In this document: piece by piece, positions 11,537-20,625 of the stretch
Layout of the letters: each line of letters begins with the position of its first letter
Numbering within the stretch: position 1 is the stretch's first letter
The notes under the pieces: generated by a model
Databases searched by the model: none
Seen by the model: the letters and a program-made list of their open reading frames with translations, nothing else
Told to the model about the DNA's origin: nothing
Program-made: the position numbers and the translations under genes
Assembly: GCF_052055485.1 (NCBI RefSeq)
Contig: NZ_CP197171.1
Span: forward strand, 434,001 to 498,000
DNA: 64,000 nucleotides
From: Amphibacillus sp052055485
GTDB lineage: Bacteria; Bacillota; Bacilli; Bacillales; Amphibacillaceae
Reading direction: 5' to 3'

Positions 11537-11577
11537 AAAATAAGCGCTGCCTAAATTTTCTAGGCAGTGCTTATTTT
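11537..11577. terminator. bidirectional terminator
   Basis: A 17-bp stem (AAAATAAGCGCTGCCTA with TAGGCAGTGCTTATTTT, one G-T wobble) around a 7-base loop, flanked by A and T runs on both sides. It lies between the converging hydrolase and EIIC genes. Confidence 0.85.
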
Positions 11578-11594
11578 GAAACAAATAACATCAC

Positions 11595-12668
11595 TTAAAT
11601 ATCTTCTAATTTTAGATCACCATATTTAATCCAACCAAATTTTCTAAACAATTCTGATATTAACCATGTAATAATAGCTGGTGCAACAAAACAGAAAATA
11701 ATAATTCTAATCCAAATCGTCGCTTGAGGGTAGCCCGCATCAGTCATTTGTGCTAAAGCACCCAATGGTGCAACAAGACCAGACGTTCCAGTACCTGCTG
11801 CTGCAGAAATACTTTCCATTCTAAAGATCGTTGTTACAAACGGTCCGAGTATCATCCCTGTGAGTATGGGGGGGACGAAGACGATTGGTTTTCTCATAAT
11901 ATTACCAACTTGGATCATTGGTGAACCCAATCCTTGCGTGATAAAGCCGCCCCAGCCATTTTCTCTTAGACTTTGAATACCAAAGCCAATACATTGTGCA
12001 CAACCACCAACGACTGCTGCACCTGAAGCTGGACCGGCAATCGCAATCATAATGGCAATCGCCGTTGAACTGATCGGTAAGGTAAGGGTGATCCCCATAA
12101 GAGCGGCCACTAATATGCCCATCGGAATAGGTTGTAGCTCTGTTGCTCTATTAATAATCTCACCGAGCCCGACCATAAAGCTATTGATGCCTGGACCGAT
12201 CAATGAACCGATAAGAGATCCCGTTATAGCTGTAACCGCTGGAGTCACGACCACATCAACAGGTGTTTCTTTAGAAACCACTTTCCCGAACTCGGTACCG
12301 ACAACCGCAGCTACAAAGGCGCCAACAGGACCACCCAGCTCATTACCTACAAAACCAGATATAACAGTTGAAAACAAAACAAGTGGTGGCGCCTTTAGAC
12401 CATACGCAACCGCTAAAGCAATACCTGGTCCTGCTACTCCTTTAGCTGCGTCAGCTAATGTCGATTCAAGATAAGGGATATTTAAAAATCCACCAACCGT
12501 TTCAAAAATAACACCTGTGATCAACGTAGCGAATAAACCTAATGCCATGTATGATAGTGCATCAATTAAATATCGATGAAAACTAATTTCAATATCTTTA
12601 CGCTTTAAAAAACTTTTAAATTTTCCTTGTTTAACTTCTTCTTTGTTTTTATCATTTTGCTCAGCCAT
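11595..12668 (-). CDS. PfoR-like orphan PTS EIIC membrane protein
   Basis: 357 residues with about eight to ten hydrophobic helices. It has the glycine/proline-rich signature of the PTS_EIIC_2 family (GPGIALAVAYGLKAPPLVLFS near residue 100, VGGCAQCIGFGIQSL near 215), to which PfoR, first described as a perfringolysin regulator, belongs. No EIIA or EIIB domain is fused or encoded nearby, so PTS-type phosphorylation is doubtful and it may act as a secondary carrier or a sensor. It follows the LctP gene on the same strand after a 210-bp gap holding a long hairpin. Cytosolic N terminus is Lys-rich. Substrate unknown; island context suggests a purine-breakdown compound. Confidence 0.7.
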   Translation of the reverse strand: MAEQNDKNKEEVKQGKFKSFLKRKDIEISFHRYLIDALSYMALGLFATLITGVIFETVGGFLNIPYLESTLADAAKGVAGPGIALAVAYGLKAPPLVLFSTVISGFVGNELGGPVGAFVAAVVGTEFGKVVSKETPVDVVVTPAVTAITGSLIGSLIGPGINSFMVGLGEIINRATELQPIPMGILVAALMGITLTLPISSTAIAIMIAIAGPASGAAVVGGCAQCIGFGIQSLRENGWGGFITQGLGSPMIQVGNIMRKPIVFVPPILTGMILGPFVTTIFRMESISAAAGTGTSGLVAPLGALAQMTDAGYPQATIWIRIIIFCFVAPAIITWLISELFRKFGWIKYGDLKLEDI

Positions 12669-12784
12669 CTTAATACCTTCTTTCTAAAGATAGATTTGTA
12701 ATCATAAATTCATAGGATAGCGTTTTCAAAATTATTGATTTAAAGTTAAAATCGATGGTTTCCCTCCTACTATGTTGATGTGGT

Positions 12785-12829
12785 AGTGGCTGTGAAAGTT
12801 CATTATTTAATACTACTTTAACAGCCACT
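12785..12829 (-). promoter_or_regulatory. intercistronic hairpin between lctP-like and EIIC genes
   Basis: AGTGGCTGT pairs with ACAGCCACT and the stem continues past one mismatch with AAAGT/ACTTT, giving about 14 bp. No T run follows on the minus strand, so it looks more like an mRNA processing or attenuation structure than a terminator. Confidence 0.45.
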
Positions 12830-12880
12830 CTGCTGTATTTCATTAGCCAGTATAGGAAAAAAATCAGCCATTATTTTACC

Positions 12881-14509
12881 TTAAAGACTAAAAAACTGAG
12901 CAATAACAAAGTGATCAACTAGCATAAACAAGCCAAATATAACAGCAACAGCTATAGCAATCGGAAGAATGATTGAGAGCACTTTTCCTTCTTTCCCTAA
13001 GATGCCGACCGTTGAAGTTCCTAACGTGATATTCCCTGGCGCAATAGCTGTTCCAATTCCACCACCTGTTGTTTGAGCCCCTACCACTGCCGCACGATTC
13101 AATCCAACAAAATCAGCAGTTAAAAACTGAAAGTCACCAAATAAGATATTCGAAGACATATTACTCCCTGTTATAAATGTCCCCAATAGACCAATAAAAG
13201 GAGCTAAGCCCACATAAAATTCACCGAGTACATTAGCAATTCCTTCTGCCATTACAATCGTAAGTCCTGATCCAGCCATCACTCTTGAAATCGCCAACAA
13301 ACATATAACGGCAACACTTGGTGACAAAGCTTTTCTCCCTGACTGCTTTAATAGATTTATTAATACTGGATTGGGTATAAGCTTCTTTTTACGATAATAA
13401 TAATACGTCAGTAATGATGCCAAAAGAAGAAAAGCACTAGCATTTGTAAAAGGGGCAATTGGCGAATAATTTTCAACAGCTGGATTGACCACATTATAGC
13501 CAGTCACTGTTTCGGAAAAAGCAGGACCAAAATCAATTTGACTTAACGGCTGATTAATAAAAGGAATTAGCAGCACGACTAGGGCAATAACTGTGACCAA
13601 ATAGTAAGATAACAAGGCCTGATGAGTCGTCATGGTTTCCTTTTCCGTTGTCGTCATCGAATTAGAGTGCCGATTCATAATCGAGCTATTTTCTAATTTC
13701 CAATCTCGATTATATAAGCGACTATTAGATAATAGAATTAAAAAAAGAAGCGATAGAGCACTTGGAATAAATGCCGCTAACTCTGGTTTAATAAGGGCAA
13801 AAGTAATTTGACCGCCACCTAATGTTACGGCAATCACAGCCATCGCAATAAATGATTGTTTAATAGCTGTCCATTTCCCATAAAAATAAACAATGACCGA
13901 CATATAGATCAATGTTAAAATGGAAAGAAATACAGACGCATAGAAAGCCGTTTCTATGATGAACTGCGGATCGCCCGTCCCAGTTTGAAGAATTAACGCT
14001 TCCCAAGCCAACGCTAGTGTCCCAAAGGTTCCTGCCCAACTATGACCAAGTAAAGGAATCACAACAGACCACAAGGGCTTGACCCCGACCTTCATAAGTA
14101 AAGGAGCTGTAACCAAAATCGGCACCCCAAACCCAGTCACACCCTGTAGAAAACTGGCAAATACAACACCAATAAGCAGAACTCGAATTAATTCATTTGG
14201 AGCAATTTTTTTAAACAGACTAGTCAATGTAACGAATGCTTTCCCCTCAGCACTCACCTGATAAAGCATGATCGCGGTAAAAATAACGAGTACAATACTA
14301 ACCGCATTCCATAATCCTTTTAATAGTTCACTAGATATGATCATTAGATCTGTTCGAAAAAATATCAAGCTAACCAAGAGGGTTGTAAGTAATGTGATAG
14401 GTGCGGCCTTTAATACTCCCCATTTCAATGGAATCATTAAGATTAATAATAAAACGATCGGTAAAATACTAAGCAACCAAAAAGGTAATGTGATAGGTAA
14501 TGCCATCAT
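12881..14509 (-). CDS. LctP-family permease, candidate oxamate/oxalurate carrier
   Basis: 542 residues, the standard length of the L-lactate permease (LctP/GlcA) family, with about 13 membrane helices. Family signatures include GVTGFGVPILVTAPLL near residue 125, LLGHSWAGTFGTLALAW near 155, LGTFITGSNMSSNILFG near 445 and QTTGGGIGTAIAPGNI near 480. Known members exchange lactate or glycolate with protons. Oxamate is a structural analogue of lactate/pyruvate, so in this island the permease could export oxamate or import oxalurate (inference). No lactate-utilisation genes are adjacent. ATG at 14509 follows GGGGAGG. Divergent from pucR. Confidence 0.8.
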   Translation of the reverse strand: MMALPITLPFWLLSILPIVLLLILMIPLKWGVLKAAPITLLTTLLVSLIFFRTDLMIISSELLKGLWNAVSIVLVIFTAIMLYQVSAEGKAFVTLTSLFKKIAPNELIRVLLIGVVFASFLQGVTGFGVPILVTAPLLMKVGVKPLWSVVIPLLGHSWAGTFGTLALAWEALILQTGTGDPQFIIETAFYASVFLSILTLIYMSVIVYFYGKWTAIKQSFIAMAVIAVTLGGGQITFALIKPELAAFIPSALSLLFLILLSNSRLYNRDWKLENSSIMNRHSNSMTTTEKETMTTHQALLSYYLVTVIALVVLLIPFINQPLSQIDFGPAFSETVTGYNVVNPAVENYSPIAPFTNASAFLLLASLLTYYYYRKKKLIPNPVLINLLKQSGRKALSPSVAVICLLAISRVMAGSGLTIVMAEGIANVLGEFYVGLAPFIGLLGTFITGSNMSSNILFGDFQFLTADFVGLNRAAVVGAQTTGGGIGTAIAPGNITLGTSTVGILGKEGKVLSIILPIAIAVAVIFGLFMLVDHFVIAQFFSL

Positions 14510-14552
14510 TATGCCTCCCCAAAAAGAATCCTATTGTCTATTAATTGAGTAA

Positions 14553-14595
14553 ATGAGTTAACACTCATCCTATTATTCTTGTTATACTAAGTATA
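14553..14595. promoter_or_regulatory. two palindromes in the lctP-pucR intergenic region
   Basis: ATGAGTTAACACTCAT (14553-14568, 6-bp arms) and TATACTAAGTATA (14583-14595, 6-bp arms, odd centre) lie in the 170 bp between the divergent permease and PucR genes. They are plausible operators for PucR or another regulator; nothing in the sequence proves which protein binds. Confidence 0.4.
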
Positions 14596-14678
14596 GTAAC
14601 TATAAATATGACAGTCATTGACGTTATTAACTAAAAAAACAATAAGAATTTATCTTCACGAGATAAGGAGTGCATTCA

Positions 14679-16280
14679 ATGCGTCTAAATGTAGAAAAAA
14701 TGCTATCACTTTCCTCATTTGCTAAAGCTAAGCTAATTACACCTGCTAAGTTCAACCATCGACATGTTTCAAGTATTATGGTCTTAGAGGGACCTGATAT
14801 AGAATTATGGGGCAGATCTGGTCAGGTACTCCTCAGCAGCTTCTTTGCTTTTCAAAATTTGACCCTTGAAGAAATTCAAACATTGCTTGAAAAAATGAAT
14901 GACTGTGGAATAGCTGCTTTAGTTATTAAAATGGATCGATTAATTTCTCAAATTCCACCACATATTATTACCTTTTGTGAGCAGTTGGAACTTCCGTTGA
15001 TCAAAATTTCTAAATCCGTTCAATATGAACCCATTCTTGTTGAAGTCATGACTGAATTAATCAATAAAAATCTCAAATTATTAAACATCTACTATCAAAC
15101 ACATACCAAGTTAAATAAGCTAGCTTTAAAAGAGCCAAAACTATCAGAAACATTACTCACATTAAAAGAATTAATTCATTGTCCTGTCTCGTTAATTAAT
15201 CAGCTTAATCAAAGGGCCATCCACACCGATGAAGATTATCAAACTTACCAGGAAATGAAAACGTTATCTTTTGTAAAAGAACGCTATATGAACTGTCACT
15301 ATACTCGCCATAAAGTGACTTACCAAGAACAAGAGCAAAAGAATTATTCTATTTTAAAAATAGATATTCCCAACATAAATGCTGTGCCTTATCAACTTAT
15401 TGTCCATGAGACAGACCAGACACTTGATGAAGAAGTATATATGATTATTGAAAGTACAGTCAGTTTCTTGCAATTAGAGTTATTGAAACGTTATGCAATT
15501 ACCCAAAATGATTTTTCATATAAAAATGATATTATGTCTGACATTCTCCATGCTCGTGTTGAAAGTCAAGAAGAAATACTCGAGAAGATAAAATTGTTAA
15601 AATTAGCGACACAACTTAATTATCATGTCGTCTCTATTTCATACGATAATAAGATAAAGGAACAGGGAATCAAGCAAAAACAGAACCATCATTTAAGGTT
15701 GTATGTAACGGGGCAACTTGAACAAGCTCAATTTAATTACGCTTATCTGATGAGGAAAAATAAAATGATTCTAATTATTGAAGAAAAAAGTGATATCAAG
15801 CCTTACATGGAATCACTCTTTAAACAAGCTGTTAAAGTGACTAATATAGAATTAAACCAAATGAAAATAGGTATTAGTCAAGTTGGCGATATCTTTCATA
15901 TTAGTCAGCTCTATCAACAAACAAAAGATATCATAAAGGTTATGACTTGGTTGGAAGAGGACGGGGTCTTATCTTATAAAGATATCGGTGTCTTCAAATT
16001 ATTCGTGAATCAAGACAGTCATAAACAATTAATTGAGTATATTCCCGATGCAATCAAAGAATTAGAACGGGTAGACTCCGACCTTACTGATACATTAAGA
16101 ACTTTCTTAGATACGAATCAAAACTATAAAGAAACCGGTGATCGACTTTTTGTTCATCCAAAAACCGTTCGTTATCGAATCAATAAAATTAAAAAAATTA
16201 TCGATCTCGATTTTCATGACCCGGAGTGGCTGCTTCAAATCAATATTGGCTTACGATTAATAAAGTTGATGCGGAAATGA
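14679..16280 (+). CDS. PucR-family transcriptional regulator
   Basis: 533 residues from ATG 14679, chosen because AAGGAG lies 8 bases upstream; a GTG at 14670 overlaps that site. The N-terminal third is a PucR ligand-binding domain, the middle a weakly conserved GGDEF-like/CdaR segment, and the C terminus an HTH_30 domain (near residues 475-530; GDRLFVHPKTVRYRINKIKK). B. subtilis PucR controls purine and allantoin catabolism genes. Here it is divergent from the permease and is the natural candidate regulator of the whole island, responding perhaps to oxalurate or oxamate (inference). Confidence 0.87.
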   Translation: MRLNVEKMLSLSSFAKAKLITPAKFNHRHVSSIMVLEGPDIELWGRSGQVLLSSFFAFQNLTLEEIQTLLEKMNDCGIAALVIKMDRLISQIPPHIITFCEQLELPLIKISKSVQYEPILVEVMTELINKNLKLLNIYYQTHTKLNKLALKEPKLSETLLTLKELIHCPVSLINQLNQRAIHTDEDYQTYQEMKTLSFVKERYMNCHYTRHKVTYQEQEQKNYSILKIDIPNINAVPYQLIVHETDQTLDEEVYMIIESTVSFLQLELLKRYAITQNDFSYKNDIMSDILHARVESQEEILEKIKLLKLATQLNYHVVSISYDNKIKEQGIKQKQNHHLRLYVTGQLEQAQFNYAYLMRKNKMILIIEEKSDIKPYMESLFKQAVKVTNIELNQMKIGISQVGDIFHISQLYQQTKDIIKVMTWLEEDGVLSYKDIGVFKLFVNQDSHKQLIEYIPDAIKELERVDSDLTDTLRTFLDTNQNYKETGDRLFVHPKTVRYRINKIKKIIDLDFHDPEWLLQINIGLRLIKLMRK

Positions 16281-16320
16281 CCAAATATGAGCTCATCTTT
16301 AATATCTTAAATGACAACAA

Positions 16321-16363
16321 AACTGCAAGCCATTCATTTTTGGTAAACGAATGGCTTGCAGTT
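16321..16363. terminator. bidirectional terminator between pucR and tex
   Basis: A perfect 15-bp stem (AACTGCAAGCCATTC with GAATGGCTTGCAGTT) with a 13-base loop lies between two converging genes and probably serves both. Confidence 0.8.
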
Positions 16364-16389
16364 AATTTATCTTACTAAGGTTATGACTT

Positions 16390-18561
16390 TTAATCTTCTT
16401 TAACCATTGTTAAAGCAATACGCTCTTTTTGTAGATCAACATCAACAACCCAGACAGTAATCACATCTCCAACAGCTACGATATCCATCGGGTGCTTGAC
16501 AAAGCGTTTTGACATTTTCGAAATATGAACTAAACCATCTTGCTTAACACCAATATCAACAAAAATACCGAAATCAACAACATTTCTGACCGTTCCTTGA
16601 AGCTCTAATCCTGGTTTTAAGTCTTCCATTGACAGAACATTTTTCTTCAGTAACGGTTTGGGTAAATCGTCACGCAAATCACGCTCAGGTCGACTCAAGG
16701 CTTCAACTATATCTTGAAGAGTGGGTTCACCGACAGCCAACCGATTGGCTACTTCTGACAGGTTTAACTCTGCTAATTTTTGTTGTAATTTTTCTGTCCC
16801 CAAATCTGTTTTTTCGCAGTCAATCATTCTTAATAATTGTTCAGTCTCTTGGTAGCTCTCCGGGTGAATAGGCGTTCGATCTAAAGGTTCCCCACCATCT
16901 GTAATTCGTAGAAAGCCGATACTTTGTTGATAGGTTTTTTTCCCTAACCTTGGTATACTTTCTAACTCTTTCCGCGTACTGAATGTTCCCAACTCTTCAC
17001 GCTGTTTAACAATATTATTGGCAACGGTTTTACTCAAACCAGATACATACTGTAATAATGAAACAGACGCTGTATTCACATTCACACCAACCTGATTAAC
17101 AGCTGTTTCAACGACAAAAGTCAATGACTCAGTCAGCTTTTTCTGACTAACATCATGCTGATACTGTCCAACACCAATTGATTTCGGATCAATCTTCACT
17201 AGTTCAGCTAATGGATCTTGTACACGCCTTGCAATCGAAACGGCACTACGCTCCTCGACTTGTAGATCTGGAAATTCCTCTCTCGCCAATTTCGAAGCAG
17301 AGTAAACACTTGCACCCGCTTCATTAACGATCAAATAAGGGGTCGTTAATTTCTCATCATTAATTAAATCAGCAACAAATTGTTCTGTTTCTCGAGATGC
17401 TGTTCCATTTCCAATCGCAATTAGGTCAACAGCATAGTCTGCAATAAATTGCTTGACTTTTTTACCGGCTCCCGCAATATCATTTCTAGGAGCAGTCGGG
17501 TAAATAACATCAACAGCTTTCATTCGCCCGGTCTCATCAATCACTGCTAATTTACATCCTGTTCGAAAGGCAGGATCAATCCCTAAGATTGTTTGTTTTT
17601 TTAACGGGGGTTGAAGTAACAGATTCTTTAAGTTCATTGAGAATATCTCGATCGCTTTTTCCTCAGCCATTTCAGTAAGCGATGTCCGAATCTCTCGTTC
17701 TATCGCTGGTTGAATCAAGCGTTTGTAACTGTCTTCAATTGATTTTTTAAGAAAGTCTTGTACTTGCTCTGTCGTTTTCTGGTCAATGATTTTTCGTTCC
17801 AAATAGCTAAGGCTTATTTCAATAGGTGCAGCAATATGAATTCGAATCACTTTCTCTTTTTCACCACGGTTCATCGCTAAAATACGATGCGAAACCACTG
17901 TTTTTACAGGTTCAGAATAGTCATAGTACATTTCATAAACTTGTTTTTCATCTAATGACGCATCTTTAACAGTTGATGTGATCGTACCTTGTTGATGTAT
18001 TTGCTTTCTTATGTATTCACGATAGCTTGCTTCATCTGAAATCCATTCAGCAATAATATCATTCGCTCCTACCAACACATCCTCAAGCTCTGTTAAGTCA
18101 TGCTCTTCTGACAGAAATTCCTCTGCTGTTGTGTCCAAATCCGTAATTTGTTGTTCCCAAATTAATTTGGCTAATGGTTCTAACCCTTTTTCTTTAGCCT
18201 TCGTAGCTCTTGTTCGTCTCTTTTGTTTGTAGGGTCGGTAGAGGTCTTCTACACGTTGAAGCTGTTCAGCCTGCTCGATCTCCCTTTTCAATTCAGGGGT
18301 CAATTTCCCCTGTTCATCAATGAGACGAATGACTTCTTCCTTACGCCCAGCTAATTGTAAAGCATAACCCCATTGGTCCTCAATATCTTTAATCTGAACC
18401 TCATCTAATCCACCTGTTTGCTCTTTTCGGTATCGAGCAATAAAGGGAACCGTATTACCTTCCTCTAATAAATCAATCACTTCTTTAATGACTTTCACAT
18501 TTATCGATACTTTTTTAGCTACATCTGCAATAAGTTGATCTTGATTAAATTCTGCTTCCAT
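16390..18561 (-). CDS. tex: Tex-like RNA-binding protein
   Basis: 723 residues, the usual length of bacterial Tex. The N-terminal helical region (NTVPFIARYRKEQTGGLDE, about 35-53), the YqgF/RNase-H-like domain (ILGIDPAFRTGCKLAVID, about 325), helix-hairpin-helix motifs (near 495-560) and a C-terminal S1 domain (LQGTVRNVVDFGIFVDIGVKQDGLVH, about 650-675, interrupted numbering) are all present. Tex is a conserved nucleic-acid-binding factor linked to transcription and stress tolerance. It corresponds to B. subtilis ydcI, also found between rsbX and ydcK. Confidence 0.93.
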   Translation of the reverse strand: MEAEFNQDQLIADVAKKVSINVKVIKEVIDLLEEGNTVPFIARYRKEQTGGLDEVQIKDIEDQWGYALQLAGRKEEVIRLIDEQGKLTPELKREIEQAEQLQRVEDLYRPYKQKRRTRATKAKEKGLEPLAKLIWEQQITDLDTTAEEFLSEEHDLTELEDVLVGANDIIAEWISDEASYREYIRKQIHQQGTITSTVKDASLDEKQVYEMYYDYSEPVKTVVSHRILAMNRGEKEKVIRIHIAAPIEISLSYLERKIIDQKTTEQVQDFLKKSIEDSYKRLIQPAIEREIRTSLTEMAEEKAIEIFSMNLKNLLLQPPLKKQTILGIDPAFRTGCKLAVIDETGRMKAVDVIYPTAPRNDIAGAGKKVKQFIADYAVDLIAIGNGTASRETEQFVADLINDEKLTTPYLIVNEAGASVYSASKLAREEFPDLQVEERSAVSIARRVQDPLAELVKIDPKSIGVGQYQHDVSQKKLTESLTFVVETAVNQVGVNVNTASVSLLQYVSGLSKTVANNIVKQREELGTFSTRKELESIPRLGKKTYQQSIGFLRITDGGEPLDRTPIHPESYQETEQLLRMIDCEKTDLGTEKLQQKLAELNLSEVANRLAVGEPTLQDIVEALSRPERDLRDDLPKPLLKKNVLSMEDLKPGLELQGTVRNVVDFGIFVDIGVKQDGLVHISKMSKRFVKHPMDIVAVGDVITVWVVDVDLQKERIALTMVKED

Positions 18562-19200
18562 TTTATGTTCCTCCTATCTTTCCACCTTATTTTATCAAAT
18601 AAACTCAGTTTCCGCACATTGAAATGACTAATAGAGGTTGGAACCTTGATTCGTCCCGATAATGAATAGGCATATTTTCATGGAAAAGTCATGAACATAT
18701 CCCATCTAGGGGTCTTTGATCAAAATAATCATTAGGAAAACCTTAGCCTTTCTGATTGTAAAATGACATTGGTGAAGAAATATATTTAAATCTTTATTTA
18801 GCCAGTTTACTTAAGAAATGTTATTACTTTTATGATAAAATCATTTTATAAAACGAAGATAATTTCTGTATATTTGAATCATAAAGCAGGATAAAACGAA
18901 ACTTCAATCAGTGGGAGTTAGGCCTACAGGACGTAGGTCATGCAGATGTTTGCGGTTACTCGCCCCATCGAAACCCATTGTTGCCCCGAGTTTTACGGAC
19001 GGTTATCTGTGATAAATGAAAAGTAGCCTTTAACTCGTTATCAATTAGAAACCTCATTTTCTTGAGTGGAAATGTTAGTCTTACTTATACTTAGACCTTT
19101 AAAATTTCTGCTTCATAGAATAATCCTTTCACTAAGATTTTATACTTTTCTAACGTATAAAAGTGGAACGGGAGCGTTTTATCGAAGGGAGTTTTTCCAA
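18562..19200. other. intergenic region with a full repeat copy
   Basis: About 640 bp between the start of tex and the AraC gene. No conserved gene is seen in 18562-18890. A near-full copy of the dispersed repeat occupies 18891-19016. From 19066 an open frame runs into the AraC gene, but its first 45 codons look non-coding and lack a ribosome binding site. Confidence 0.6.
18891..19016 (+). repeat. dispersed intergenic repeat, near-full copy A
   Basis: 126 bp nearly identical, as reverse complement, to 38564-38676. Parts in order are: a CAATCAGTGGGAGTT end; module M1 (GGCCTACAGGACGTAGGTCA at 18921-18940, with a CCTAC/GTAGG hairpin); GCAGATGTTT; module M2 (GCGGTTACTCGCCCCATCG at 18952-18970); and the far end GTTTTACGGACGGTTATCTG ending in a TTATC-TGT-GATAA palindrome at 19003-19015. 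Copy B lacks 13 bp covering most of M2. It has no open frame and no transposase. Confidence 0.85.
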
Positions 19201-19983
19201 ATGAAAGAGATAATTCCAAACATTCTTGTGCATATGAAAGATCGTGCGTTTGAAGAAGTAACCATTGAAGAAATTGCTGCTCATTTTGGATATAGCAAGT
19301 TTCACTTTAGTCGAGAATTTAAAAAGTTGACTGGCTTTTCTGCTGCTGACTACCTTTCTTCACTTAAAATCGAACATGCCAAACAAGAACTCCTTCAAAA
19401 CAAACGCTCGATAACAGACTCAAGTTTTGATTCTGGTTTTTCAAGTCTCGGAACATTCTCAACAGCATTTGCGAAAAAAACGGGAATGTCTCCTCGCGAA
19501 TACAAGAATCAGGTGGAATCACTTTACCATTTAGCGAAAAAGTATGATGATCAAAAAGATGCTGCAAATTATTATGTTCAAAAGAAACCATCAGAAGATA
19601 ATAATCAACTTTCTGTAACCATCCATTATCCGGAAGATTACAAAGCAAGCATTACCTTTGTCGGCTTATTTAACAGTTCAATCCCTAACCATAAACCCAT
19701 TGTAGGTACAGCTTTAATTACACAATCCAGTCACACGTTCATCCATATTCCAGATGGGCAATACTATTTACTTGCCTGTTCGATTGAAAAGACACGCAAT
19801 CCATTACGTTACTTTATTTTGGACGATTGTTTGCGTGGGAAAGCAGACTATCCTCTTCGTTTTCCTAAGGATTCAATGAAACAAATTGATGTTTATCTAA
19901 GAGAACCCCTACCAGAAGATCCACCTATTTTAATCAATTTACCAAAATTATTAGTAGATACATTTCATCTCCGCAATCGATAA
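19201..19983 (+). CDS. AraC-family transcriptional regulator
   Basis: 260 residues from ATG 19201, preceded by AAGGGAG; a longer frame from 19066 has no ribosome binding site. The DNA-binding domain is at the N terminus: two helix-turn-helix motifs (ITIEEIAAHFGYSKFHFSREF-like near 20-45, and DSGFSSLGTFSTAFAKKTG near 75-95). The C-terminal 150 residues form a beta-rich ligand domain without a recognised signature. This order (HTH first) is unusual for AraC proteins in general but known for MarA/Rob-like types. It precedes a VOC protein gene by about 70 bp, probably co-transcribed. Confidence 0.8.
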   Translation: MKEIIPNILVHMKDRAFEEVTIEEIAAHFGYSKFHFSREFKKLTGFSAADYLSSLKIEHAKQELLQNKRSITDSSFDSGFSSLGTFSTAFAKKTGMSPREYKNQVESLYHLAKKYDDQKDAANYYVQKKPSEDNNQLSVTIHYPEDYKASITFVGLFNSSIPNHKPIVGTALITQSSHTFIHIPDGQYYLLACSIEKTRNPLRYFILDDCLRGKADYPLRFPKDSMKQIDVYLREPLPEDPPILINLPKLLVDTFHLRNR

Positions 19984-20051
19984 GAAGTATTTCCTTACTA
20001 AACATGACATACTTTACTTATAAAAAATCACAATGGAAGGAAGGCAACACA

Positions 20052-20504
20052 ATGAATATTCAATTAACTCCTTATCTACTGTTGGATGGAAAAGCAAATG
20101 AAGCCATTGATTTTTACACAAATGTATTTGATGCAGACATTGAAAGTCGTGAACTGTTAAAAGATTGGCCACAGGAGTTTGATCATCATATACCTGAAGG
20201 TTATGAAAATAACGTCATGCACGCACATTTAAATATTGGACAGTCACAGCTGATGCTCGCCGACACATTACCCGGTCAAACGATGAAGCAGGGGTCAACA
20301 ATTACCATTATGATTGACGTAAAAGAGGTTTCTGATGCAAGGAGACTATTTTCTGCCTTGTTAGTGGATGGAGAGGAAACGATGGCTCTGCAGGAATCCA
20401 GCTTCAGCCCAGCAATGGGACAAGTAAAGGATAAATTCGGTATCGAATGGCAAATCATTACGGAACATCCTGATATGAGAGAAGGACCAGAATCATTAAC
20501 TTGA
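20052..20504 (+). CDS. VOC/PhnB-like protein
   Basis: 150 residues from ATG 20052, which has GGAAGGAAGG upstream. The pattern LTPYLLLDGKANEAIDFYT at the N terminus, the HAHLNIG segment and DKFGIEWQII near the end are typical of PhnB-like members of the vicinal oxygen chelate superfamily (glyoxalase/bleomycin resistance fold). Such proteins are small dimers, often of unknown substrate. The C-P lyase operon is absent, so no phosphonate role is implied. It follows the AraC gene and precedes the GFA gene. Confidence 0.8.
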   Translation: MNIQLTPYLLLDGKANEAIDFYTNVFDADIESRELLKDWPQEFDHHIPEGYENNVMHAHLNIGQSQLMLADTLPGQTMKQGSTITIMIDVKEVSDARRLFSALLVDGEETMALQESSFSPAMGQVKDKFGIEWQIITEHPDMREGPESLT

Positions 20505-20625
20505 GATGAATTATTTTTAATACGATACCACTTTCTATACAATATTAGAATAGGTTCTTTTACAACGTTTCAATAAAAGTCATTAAAAATCCTATAAACT
20601 AAATCTGGAAGGAGTGATTAGGCGA

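Noticed and set aside
20052..20504. VOC protein as a phosphonate (phn) gene or resistance determinant
   Set aside because: PhnB-like proteins are not part of C-P lyase catalysis, no phn genes are nearby, and nothing indicates drug binding.
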